DNA of 64,000 nt, taken from Geobacter sp. (GTDB taxonomy: Bacteria; Desulfobacterota; Desulfuromonadia; Geobacterales; Geobacteraceae). Positions 16,528 through 25,033 of the stretch are shown in pieces. The notes beneath the pieces are model-generated. The model was not told the origin of the DNA. It did no database searches and saw only the letters and a program-made list of their open reading frames with translations. A program made the translations under genes and the position numbers. The DNA lies in contig DNJC01000006.1 of NCBI GenBank assembly GCA_003490025.1, positions 130,658 through 194,657 on the forward strand. Reading direction: 5' to 3'. Positions within the stretch are counted from its first letter, which is position 1, and every line of letters begins with the position of its first letter.

Positions 16528-19500
16528 ATGTCCGAGGGAGCAGGCACAACACCTACCCGTGCCGAAGAGGCGATGGCCCACCTGGCCGCCATCGTCAACT
16601 CGTCGGACGACGCCATTTGGAGCCGCACGCCGCAGGGTATCATCACCAGTTGGAACAGGGGGGCAGAGAGGCTTTTCGGATACGGTGCAGCCGAGGCCGT
16701 GGGACGCCACATATCGTTCATCGTCCCGCAAGACCGCCAGGAAGAACTGCAGCGACAGGATGAAAGCGTCCTGCGGGGGGGGCAGGTCAAAAACCGCGAC
16801 ACGGTCAGGATCTCCAAGGACGGCAGGGAGATCAACATATCCCTCACATTGTCCCCCATCCTCGACAAAGACGGCGCAATGATCGGAATTTCAGGCATCG
16901 CCCGCGACAACTCGGAGCGGCTGCGGATGGAGCGGCTTTTGCGCGAAAGCGAGGCGCGCTACCGCACACTGGTCGAGATGGCGCCGGACGCAGTGTTCGT
17001 GCACCAGGACGGCCGCTTCGTCTACGCCAACTGCGCAGCACTCGGCATCCACGGAGCCCGCAGCCATTCGGAACTGCAAAAGCACTCCTTCTATGACCTG
17101 CTCCACCCGGGGGATCGGGAGCCGATGACGGCGAAGATCCGTGAACTCGTCGAGGGGGTGGCGGTGGCGTCCCTCGAATACAGGCTCCTGCGGCTGAACG
17201 GGGAAGAGCTGACCCTGGAAAGCTCCTCGACCCTCATCAATTACCAGGGGAGGCCCTCCATCCAGGTCATCGCCCGCGACGTCACGCAGCGAAAGGCCAT
17301 CGAGCGCGAGCGCGAACAAATGCTGGAGGAACTGGCCTTCCAGAGGACCCGTTTCGAGACGGTGCTGCAGCAGATGCCGGTAGGGGTGCTGGTCGCCGAA
17401 GCGCCGTCAGGGAAGGTGGTCTACCAAAACGACCTGTCACGGGAGATATTTCGCCAGGAACCAGGCGAGGTGAAAGATATCGGCGATTACCACCGCTGTG
17501 AGCTGTACGGGATGGACGGCACACCGCTTGCCACCGAGCATTACCCGCTGGTGCGGGCTCTGCAGCAGGGGGAAACGGTGATCGGGGAGGAGTACAAGAT
17601 CCTGCGCGGTGACGGCACCTCCGGCTATGTCAGCGTCAACGCCATCCCGATCAGGGACGTCTCCGGCGAGATCGTTTCGGGGCTCGTCTCGTTCAGCGAC
17701 ATCACCCAGAGCAAGGGGGCGCTGAAGGCCCTGTCGGAGAGCGAGGAGCGTTTGACGCTGGCCCTCGATGCGGCCGGGATGGGCTCCTGCGATATGGACG
17801 TGGAGACGGGCGCCGGGTTCTGGTCACGCAGCCACTTCACTCTTCTCGGGTACGCCGCGCCCGAGGATGCGTCGGCGCCCGCCAGCGTCGGCGACTGGCA
17901 GAACCGCATCCTTGCGGAGGACCGGGAGGAGGTGCTCCGGGCGCTGGACCGGGCAAGGTCGGAAAACTCCTTTTTCCGATCGGAACACCGCATCGTCAGG
18001 GTCGACAACGAAATGACCGTCTGGGTAAACGTCATGGGACGCTTTATCTGTGACCCGTCGGGCGCCCCCTGCCGTTTCATCGGCGTCGTCTTCGACGTCA
18101 CTGAACGCAAGGCGGTCGAAGAGGCGCTGCGGCGCAGCGAAAAGCGCTTCCGCATGATGGCCGACTCCATGCCGCAGATCGTCTGGACCGCGGAATCGAC
18201 CGGCTCCTTCGATTACTTCAACGCCCATTTCGAAAACTACACCGGCCTCGACCGCGAAAAGGAATCCGCCCTGCTGCGAGACCCGGAGAAGACCATGATC
18301 CGCGTGGTCCATCCTGACGACGTCGCCGGGAACATCGAGGCCTGGTTCAACGCCGTCAGCTCCGGCGCCTTATTCCAGTACGAAAGCCGCATCCGCAGGC
18401 GCGACGGAATGTACCGCTGGCACCTGAGCCGCGCCAAGGCCGAGCGGGACGATGAGGGGGAGATCGTCAAGTGGTACGGCACCTCCACCGACATCCACGA
18501 CCTGAGGGAAATGCAGGAGAAATTGAGGGCCAACGAAGCGACCCTCAAGCTCGCCGTCGAGACGACCGAACTCGGGATCTTCGACCTCGATCTCGTGTCC
18601 GGCAAGGGAGAGTGGTCCGACATCGCCAAGCGGCACTACGGCCTCGGCCCGGAAGCCGAGGTGGATCTTGAAGTCGTCATGTCCGGAGTGCACCAAGAGG
18701 ACCGGGAACGGATGGAGAGGATCGTCGGCGAAGCCCTGTCCTCCAGGGGAGATGCGGCGTACAGCGCCGACTACAGGTCCATCGGGATCTCCGACGGCAA
18801 GGAGCGCTGGCTCAGCATGCGCGCGCGGGTATCCTGCGACAAGGAAGGGGCGCCGGTACGGCTGGTCGGCGCCTGCCTGAACATCACCGAGGCGGTGCAG
18901 GCCCAGAACGCGCTCAAGGAGGAGATGACGGAGCGCCTGCGGGCGGTGGAGGATCTGCGCAGGCAGGAACAGTTGCTGATCAGGCAGGGGCGATTCGCCG
19001 CCATGGGCGAGATGATCGGGAACATCGCGCACCAGTGGCGCCAGCCCCTGAATACCCTCGGACTGATCGTCCAGGAACTCCCGACCTTCTACGAGCGCGA
19101 CCTCTTCTCGAAGGAATACCTGGAGGGGAGCGTGACCCGTGCCATGCAGGTGATCAACTACATGTCTCAGACCATCGACGGGTTCAGGAACTTCTTCGGC
19201 CCCGAGAAGGAGAAGCAGACATTCCAGGCGGGCGAACTGCTGGAAAAGACAGTCGGAATTCTGGACGCCGCCTTCGCGGAGCTGAAGCTGATGCTGGAGG
19301 TGCGGGCCGAACCGGAGGTCGCCGTGTACGGCTCGCCCAACGAGTACTCCCAGGTGATACTGAACATCCTTATGAACGCGAAGGACGCCCTTTTGGAGCG
19401 AAAGGTGGCGGAGCCCAAGGTCGTGGTGAGGCTTTTCAAGGAAGGGGAGCGCTCCGTCCTTACCGTCACGGACAACGCCGGCGGCATAGCGCCGGAGATC

Positions 19501-19659
19501 ATGGAGAGGATCTTCGATCCCTACTTCACGACCAAGGGGCCGGACAAGGGAACCGGCATCGGGCTGTTCATGTCCAAGACGATCATAGAGAAGAACATGG
19601 GCGGAACCCTCTCCGTGCGCAACACCGGGGACGGGGCCGAGTTCCGCATCGAGGTCTGA
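16528..19659 (+). CDS. Six-PAS histidine kinase with HQWRQPLN-type H-box
   Basis: A 1043-residue soluble kinase. Six consecutive PAS domains can be counted at about residues 15-130, 135-255, 270-385, 395-525, 530-660 and 665-790, most ending in a DVT/DIT-x-RK type linker. A coiled coil leads into a HisKA-like domain with IAHQWRQPLN (His835) and an HATPase (N-box NILMNAKDA, DNAGGI, GTGIGLFM). AAGGAGG of the preceding gene's end serves as ribosome site. It sits between two REC-PAS proteins in one operon-like run. Ligands of the PAS domains are unknown; no heme- or flavin-binding signature is evident. Confidence 0.92.
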   Translation: MSEGAGTTPTRAEEAMAHLAAIVNSSDDAIWSRTPQGIITSWNRGAERLFGYGAAEAVGRHISFIVPQDRQEELQRQDESVLRGGQVKNRDTVRISKDGREINISLTLSPILDKDGAMIGISGIARDNSERLRMERLLRESEARYRTLVEMAPDAVFVHQDGRFVYANCAALGIHGARSHSELQKHSFYDLLHPGDREPMTAKIRELVEGVAVASLEYRLLRLNGEELTLESSSTLINYQGRPSIQVIARDVTQRKAIEREREQMLEELAFQRTRFETVLQQMPVGVLVAEAPSGKVVYQNDLSREIFRQEPGEVKDIGDYHRCELYGMDGTPLATEHYPLVRALQQGETVIGEEYKILRGDGTSGYVSVNAIPIRDVSGEIVSGLVSFSDITQSKGALKALSESEERLTLALDAAGMGSCDMDVETGAGFWSRSHFTLLGYAAPEDASAPASVGDWQNRILAEDREEVLRALDRARSENSFFRSEHRIVRVDNEMTVWVNVMGRFICDPSGAPCRFIGVVFDVTERKAVEEALRRSEKRFRMMADSMPQIVWTAESTGSFDYFNAHFENYTGLDREKESALLRDPEKTMIRVVHPDDVAGNIEAWFNAVSSGALFQYESRIRRRDGMYRWHLSRAKAERDDEGEIVKWYGTSTDIHDLREMQEKLRANEATLKLAVETTELGIFDLDLVSGKGEWSDIAKRHYGLGPEAEVDLEVVMSGVHQEDRERMERIVGEALSSRGDAAYSADYRSIGISDGKERWLSMRARVSCDKEGAPVRLVGACLNITEAVQAQNALKEEMTERLRAVEDLRRQEQLLIRQGRFAAMGEMIGNIAHQWRQPLNTLGLIVQELPTFYERDLFSKEYLEGSVTRAMQVINYMSQTIDGFRNFFGPEKEKQTFQAGELLEKTVGILDAAFAELKLMLEVRAEPEVAVYGSPNEYSQVILNILMNAKDALLERKVAEPKVVVRLFKEGERSVLTVTDNAGGIAPEIMERIFDPYFTTKGPDKGTGIGLFMSKTIIEKNMGGTLSVRNTGDGAEFRIEV

Positions 19660-19660
19660 C

Positions 19661-22522
19661 ATGGAATCTACCTATCCGCTCAAGGATGTGGCGCTGCTCC
19701 TTGTCGAGGACGAAATAGAGGCGCGGGACATGCTGGGCAGGATGCTTGCCATGAACTACCCGGGGCTCAGGATCTACGTGGCCGACGACGGTCTCTCCGG
19801 GCTGGAGATCTTCAACGAACTGAGGCCGGAGATCGTGGTCACCGATATCAACATGCCCCGGATGAACGGGATCGCCATGGCGCGCGAGATCAAGGAGGTG
19901 GATCCCGAGGCGACCATTGTGGCGGTCACCGCCCACAGCGAGACTTCCTACCTTCTGAACGCCATCGAGATCGGGATGGATCACTACGTGCTGAAGCCGG
20001 TCAACTACCCGGAGCTTTTCCGCGTGCTGGACATGATCTGGGAGAAGCTCGCGCTGCGAAGGCTCGTGGCCGTGCAGGTGGAAAGGATCAGGCAGCGGGA
20101 ACAGCAGCTCTCGCAGGCGGAGAGCATCACCCACCTGGGGAGCTGGGAGTACCACCCGGCCACCGGCGACGCGGTCTGGTCGGACGAGATGTACCACATC
20201 CTCGGGCTCGATCCGGAGAACGTCCCGGCAAGCTACGGGAACCTTTTGGAGCGGGTGCACCCGGGGGACCGCGAGGCATTCGAGAAGTCGGTGCAGCAGG
20301 CCAGGGAACCCTCGGAGGGTGCGGCTCCCCACTACTACCGCATCGTGCGCCCCGACGGCTCCACGCGTATCGTACGCGGGCAGCTCAAGACGGTGGTCGA
20401 TGCCGGCGGCAACATCTCCCTCATCGGAACCAGCCACGACGTCACCGAGCTGAAGTGGGCCGAGGCTGCGCTTCGAGCCTCCGAACAGCGCTTCTTCAAG
20501 ATCTTCCAGGCGACCCCCGACCTTCTCTGCATCACCAGCGTCAAGGACGGGACCATATCCGAGGTGAACGAGGCGTTCCTGGAAACCCTGGAATTCGGCA
20601 GGGACGAGGTGGTCGGCAGGCCCGCCACCGACATCTGCTTCTGGGCCGATGCCGACCAGTGCGCCCGGGTGCTGAACGCGGTGCAGGAAAAGGAGGTCGT
20701 ACGGGATATCGAGGTGCGCCTGGCGGCGAAGGGGGGAAGGGTGCTGACCGTGCTGACCTCTGCGGACTCGATCGAGATCAACGGCAACCCGTACCTCTTG
20801 ACCCTTTTCAAGGACATCACGGAGCGAAAGAGGCTGGAGGAGGACCGCGCCAGGCTGGCGGCGATCGTGGAATCGTCCGACGACGCCATAATGGCGGTAG
20901 GGCCCGACGGAACCGTCACCAGCTGGAACGCCGGTGCCGAGAAGATGTTCGGCTATGCCGCGCGCGACATGATGGGGGTGCACATCTCCTTCCTGGTGTC
21001 GCCGGACAGAACGGAAGAGATGGCGAGGCTGCACGAGGGGATCCGCAGCGACGGCGAGGTGACCCACTGCGAGCTGGTGCATGTCGACAAAGGGGGGAGA
21101 AAGGTCTACGTCTCCCTCACCATGTCCCCGATCAGGAACACCGACGGCATGATTGTCGGCACCTCCTGCATCGCGCGCGACGTCACCGCGCGGACCCAGA
21201 TGGAGGAGATCATCAAGCACCAGGCCCAGCACGACACGCTGACCGACCTCCCGAACCGGAAGCTTTTCAACGACTTTCTGGCGCTGGAACTGGCACAGGC
21301 GCGCCGCAACCGCAAGAGCCTCGCCGTGCTGTACATGGACCTCGACCATTTCAAGCAGATAAACGACACCCTGGGGCACGGCGCCGGGGACCTGCTGCTG
21401 CAGTCTGTGGCCCAGAGGCTGAAGAGGTGCGTGCGCGAGTCGGACACGGTGGCGCGGATCGGCGGCGACGAGTTCAACGTCCTCATGCCGGACCTGGCGC
21501 AAAGCGACGACGTGGGGGCCGTGGTGGGGAAGATAATGGGGGTCTTCCGCACCCCCTTCCTCCTGGACGGGGTGGAGGTGCACGCGACTACGAGCATCGG
21601 CATCAGCATGTTCCCGGACGACGGCGACAGCTGCGCCGACCTGCTGGAGAAGGCCGACGGCGCCATGTACGTGGCCAAGCAGAGCGAGGGTACCAGCTAC
21701 CAGTTCTACAACGCCGAGATCAACGCCCGCACGGTGAACCGCCAGACGATGGAGCGGAGCCTGCGCGAGGCCGTGCTCAAGGGGGAGCTGGAACTCGTGT
21801 ACCAGCCGCTTTTGCACATCGGCTCCGGCCGGATCGTGGCGGCCGAGGCGCTGTTGCGCTGGCACCACCCGCAGCAGGGGGTGCTGCTGCCGTCCGACTT
21901 CCTGGCGGTCGCCGAGGAGACAGGCGCCATCGTTGCCATGGGGGAGTGGGTGATGTTCCACGCCTGCGCCCAGATGAAACAGTGGCGGGAGAAGGGGCTC
22001 GACCTCTGCGTGGCCGTGAACCTCTCCAACCGTGAGTTCCACCAGCCGAACCTGATCGAGCTTACCGCCCGCGCGCTGGCGGAGACCGGCCTCGATCCCT
22101 CCTCGCTCGAACTCGACATCACTGAGAAGGCGATCATGGAGAACCCCGACTTCTCCATCAGGAACATGCGCAGACTGACCGAGCTGGGGGTCGCCTTTTC
22201 CGTGGACGACTTCGGGATCGGCTCCTCGTCGCTGCAGAGGATCAAGCAGCTCCCGATCGGGAAGCTGAAGATAGACCGCAGCTTCATCAAGGGGATACTG
22301 ACGCAGCAAAACGACCTGGACGTGGTGACCGCCGTCATCTGCATGTCCCACAGCCTGAAGATGAAGGTGAACGCGGTCGGGGTGGAGTCGATGGAGCAGT
22401 TCACGCTGATGCGCAACTACGGCTGCGACGAGGTCCAGGGGGAGCTGATCAGCGGGCCCCTTCCCGCCGCGGAATTCGAGCGGCTGGTGCTAAAGGGAGG
22501 GTCTGGTCATCATGCCCTTTGA
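19661..22522 (+). CDS. REC-PAS3-GGDEF-EAL protein, predicted diguanylate cyclase with degenerate EAL
   Basis: A 953-residue c-di-GMP enzyme. Receiver at about 5-125 (Asp62), PAS domains at about 150-265, 270-385 and 395-515, GGDEF at about 520-680 and EAL at about 695-940. The cyclase site GGDEF (601-605) and the inhibitory I-site RESD, five residues upstream, are intact. The EAL domain keeps Glu729 (EAL), Asp849-Asp850 and Lys870 but has Asp819 in ELDITE where Glu is usual, and Val906 in AVGVE where the AEGVE Glu is usual. I therefore predict synthesis rather than hydrolysis of c-di-GMP. It starts 1 bp after the six-PAS kinase stop (GAGG site), implying coupling. Confidence 0.9.
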   Translation: MESTYPLKDVALLLVEDEIEARDMLGRMLAMNYPGLRIYVADDGLSGLEIFNELRPEIVVTDINMPRMNGIAMAREIKEVDPEATIVAVTAHSETSYLLNAIEIGMDHYVLKPVNYPELFRVLDMIWEKLALRRLVAVQVERIRQREQQLSQAESITHLGSWEYHPATGDAVWSDEMYHILGLDPENVPASYGNLLERVHPGDREAFEKSVQQAREPSEGAAPHYYRIVRPDGSTRIVRGQLKTVVDAGGNISLIGTSHDVTELKWAEAALRASEQRFFKIFQATPDLLCITSVKDGTISEVNEAFLETLEFGRDEVVGRPATDICFWADADQCARVLNAVQEKEVVRDIEVRLAAKGGRVLTVLTSADSIEINGNPYLLTLFKDITERKRLEEDRARLAAIVESSDDAIMAVGPDGTVTSWNAGAEKMFGYAARDMMGVHISFLVSPDRTEEMARLHEGIRSDGEVTHCELVHVDKGGRKVYVSLTMSPIRNTDGMIVGTSCIARDVTARTQMEEIIKHQAQHDTLTDLPNRKLFNDFLALELAQARRNRKSLAVLYMDLDHFKQINDTLGHGAGDLLLQSVAQRLKRCVRESDTVARIGGDEFNVLMPDLAQSDDVGAVVGKIMGVFRTPFLLDGVEVHATTSIGISMFPDDGDSCADLLEKADGAMYVAKQSEGTSYQFYNAEINARTVNRQTMERSLREAVLKGELELVYQPLLHIGSGRIVAAEALLRWHHPQQGVLLPSDFLAVAEETGAIVAMGEWVMFHACAQMKQWREKGLDLCVAVNLSNREFHQPNLIELTARALAETGLDPSSLELDITEKAIMENPDFSIRNMRRLTELGVAFSVDDFGIGSSSLQRIKQLPIGKLKIDRSFIKGILTQQNDLDVVTAVICMSHSLKMKVNAVGVESMEQFTLMRNYGCDEVQGELISGPLPAAEFERLVLKGGSGHHAL

Positions 22523-22627
22523 CAGGAAGAAAGACGCCGCGCTCTACTGCCGGCTCGGCTTGAGAAGCGCGGTGCATCCCGGCGAGACGGCGCTCTGCCA
22601 CGCGGCCGGTACGCCCGTGAGCGGCGC

Positions 22628-22933
22628 TCACTTTCCGAAGGCACGCAGGAATCGCGGCAGCAGCAGGGGGTTGTCGCATTCGATGGCGCCGGACAGGAAA
22701 TCCATGATCCCGGGGCGGTAGCCGTCGTACCAGATCCTGCCGAACATTTCGGCGCTTGTCCTGCAGTAGCAGTCAACCGCCAGAGCCGTTTCATCTCTCG
22801 TCACCGAGTAAGATTCAGCGTCCACTACGACAGTCGCAGCAGCGTCTCCCACGACGAACCGAAAGGATTTCCTCTGCGTAAAGATCCCCTTGCAGAACGA
22901 AGACTCCATCTCCCTGATAATTCCATCCAGCAT
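22628..22933 (-). CDS. Small SCP2-like protein divergent from the fad operon
   Basis: A 101-residue soluble protein starting MLDGIIREMESS. The start at 22933 is supported by GGAG 8 nt upstream; longer in-frame versions run into the fad promoter. The pattern (FRFVVGD, a beta-rich core with alternating hydrophobics, then DFLSGAIECDNPLLLPRFLRAF) resembles the sterol carrier protein 2 (SCP2) fold, where the D-x2-SG segment precedes the last helix. SCP2 proteins bind acyl-CoAs and lipids, which would suit its position divergent from fadD. Assignment is by eye and moderate. Confidence 0.6.
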   Translation of the reverse strand: MLDGIIREMESSFCKGIFTQRKSFRFVVGDAAATVVVDAESYSVTRDETALAVDCYCRTSAEMFGRIWYDGYRPGIMDFLSGAIECDNPLLLPRFLRAFGK

Positions 22934-23116
22934 AGATAATTCTCCGGTTTCTCCAACTGCACCACGACACAAGGTCGCGCTGTTCCAGTCGGGCATTTTT
23001 TTAAAGAGAAGGTTGTACAAAAAGGACTGCCGGATATTATTGATGATCGTTGCCTGTGTCAAACGATTCCTGCGATCTTTTTATGGCCGATCTCTTCGAT
23101 GGGGCGCTCATCGACA

Positions 23117-23136
23117 ACTTGACATTCTGGTCAAGT
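23117..23136. promoter_or_regulatory. Inverted repeat over the fadD promoter (candidate FadR-type operator)
   Basis: ACTTGAC-ATTCTG-GTCAAGT has perfect 7-bp arms and contains a TTGACA -35-like hexamer (23119-23124). It lies about 60 bp before the fadD start. A GntR-family FadR-like regulator is encoded at 31728-32468, making this a plausible target site. The -10 element is not clear. Confidence 0.55.
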
Positions 23137-23193
23137 AAATACTACCTTGAACATAAGAAGCGCCCTTTTCCTATCTCGCTCCAGGAGCCCGCC

Positions 23194-25008
23194 ATGGAAA
23201 CGATTCCGTACCGATCCATACCCGACATGCTCAAGCAGAACGCGGCCCGCTACGACGCGAGACTCGCCATCAAGTACAGAAAACAGGGGGAATGGACCAC
23301 CCTGACCTACGGGAAGTTCTACGAGCGCGCCCTCATGGCGGCACGCGGGCTGCGCAAGCTCGGCGTGCGCCCCGGCGACAAGGTCGCCATCCTCTCGGAG
23401 AACCGGGCAGGGTGGATCATTGCCGACATGGGCATCCTCTGCGCCGGCGCCGTCAGCGTCCCGGTCTACCCGACCAGCACCCCCGAGCAGATAGAGTACG
23501 CGCTGAACCACTGCGACGCGCGCATCGTCTTCGTTTCTGGGAAGTGGCAGTACCGGAAGCTCCTGAAGATAAAGGACGCCATCCCGATGGTGCAGCTCGT
23601 GGTCTCATTCGAGCGTTTCCTCGGCGAACCCTCGCTGCCGTTGACCACGTTCTACCAGCTGTCCGAGATAGACGACCCGATCCTCGACGAGGAACGGGAG
23701 GAGCTGTCGGCGGTGATCGACAACATCGACCCCGAGGCGACCATGACCATCGTCTACACCTCGGGCACCACCGGCGTCCCCAAGGGGGTCATGCTCTCCC
23801 ACAGGAACGTCATCTTCGACGTCTGGGCCACCATCAAGAAGGGACGGGTCCTGGAGCAGGGGGAGGTTTTCCTTAGTTTCCTGCCGCTCAGCCACGTGCT
23901 GGAGAGGACGGTGGGATACTACCTCGCCGTCACCTGCGGCGCCATGATCGCCTTTGCCGACAGCATCGAGAAGATCGCGGAGAACATGGTCGAACTGCAG
24001 CCGACCGTCATGGTCTGCGTCCCGAGGCTCTTCGAGAAGATCTACTCGCGCATCTTCGAGCAGGTGCACCAGCTGTCGTTGTTCAAGCGGAGACTTTTCC
24101 GCACGGCGCTGTTCGTCGGGCGGAAGTACCTGTACGCGATGCACATCGACAGGAACGCCTCGCTCTGGCTCAAGTTTCAGTACTCACTGGCGGACCGGAT
24201 CGTCTTCAGCAAGCTGCGCCGCCGCTTCGGCGGCAAAATAAAGTTCTGCAGCTCCGGCGGCGCGCCGCTCGACCCGAACATCAACGAGTTCTTCTGGATC
24301 ATCGGCATCCCGATCCTGGAGGGTTACGGCCTTACCGAGACCAGCCCCGTCATCTCGATGAACGACTTCGACGAGCTCCGCTTCGGGTCCGTGGGGACGC
24401 CGCTGGAACAGACCGAATTCGCCATAGCCGAGGATGGCGAGGTGCTGGTCCGCGGGCCGCAGGTGATGCTCGGCTACTACAAGGACGAGGAGGCGACGCG
24501 TCAGGTGATGGCGAAGGGGTGGCTGCGGACCGGGGACATCGGGCGGCTGGAGGGGCGCTTTTTGTTCATCACGGACCGCAAGAAGGACCTGATCATCACG
24601 GCGGGGGGGAAGAACATAGCGCCGCAGCAGATCGAGAACCTGCTCAAGCGGGACAAATACATCTCGCAGGCCTACGTCTACGGCGACCGCAGGCCCTACC
24701 TGACCGCGCTCCTGGTGCCGACCACCGAGCGTATCCTCGAGTTCGCCCGCGACAAGGGGATCGACTACCACGACCCGGAGGATCTCGTGGTGCATGAGCC
24801 GATCGTCGACCTGTTCCGGGAGCGGGTTGAAGAGATCAATACGTCCCTCGCCCCGTACGAGACGATAAAGAAGTTCGTGCTCCTGCCGCGGGACTTCAGC
24901 ATGGACGCGGGAGAACTCACCCCGACGCTGAAGGTCAAGCGTCACGTGGTCTCGGAGAAATACAAGGACGAGATAGAGCGGATGTATTCCGAAGAGGAGC
25001 AGCATTGA
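23194..25008 (+). CDS. fadD: Long-chain acyl-CoA synthetase (AMP-forming)
   Basis: A 604-residue adenylate-forming ligase of the FadD15 subtype, activating fatty acids to acyl-CoA with ATP and CoA. Motifs: phosphate loop YTSGTTGVPKG, GYGLTETSP, the hinge GWLRTGDIG, DRKKDLIITAGGKNI and a C-terminal LTPTLKVKR containing the catalytic Lys. The ATG at 23194 has AGGAG 6 nt upstream; an earlier in-frame ATG at 23050 overlaps the promoter palindrome and is rejected. It is the first gene of a fadD-fadN-fadA-fadE run. Confidence 0.92.
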   Translation: METIPYRSIPDMLKQNAARYDARLAIKYRKQGEWTTLTYGKFYERALMAARGLRKLGVRPGDKVAILSENRAGWIIADMGILCAGAVSVPVYPTSTPEQIEYALNHCDARIVFVSGKWQYRKLLKIKDAIPMVQLVVSFERFLGEPSLPLTTFYQLSEIDDPILDEEREELSAVIDNIDPEATMTIVYTSGTTGVPKGVMLSHRNVIFDVWATIKKGRVLEQGEVFLSFLPLSHVLERTVGYYLAVTCGAMIAFADSIEKIAENMVELQPTVMVCVPRLFEKIYSRIFEQVHQLSLFKRRLFRTALFVGRKYLYAMHIDRNASLWLKFQYSLADRIVFSKLRRRFGGKIKFCSSGGAPLDPNINEFFWIIGIPILEGYGLTETSPVISMNDFDELRFGSVGTPLEQTEFAIAEDGEVLVRGPQVMLGYYKDEEATRQVMAKGWLRTGDIGRLEGRFLFITDRKKDLIITAGGKNIAPQQIENLLKRDKYISQAYVYGDRRPYLTALLVPTTERILEFARDKGIDYHDPEDLVVHEPIVDLFRERVEEINTSLAPYETIKKFVLLPRDFSMDAGELTPTLKVKRHVVSEKYKDEIERMYSEEEQH

Positions 25009-25033
25009 GGCCGTGCCGTACCGGGAGGGTGCG

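Noticed and set aside
23050..23193. Upstream start for fadD giving 48 extra residues
   Set aside because: The extension would be translated through the promoter palindrome and has no good ribosome site; the ATG at 23194 has AGGAG and matches family length.
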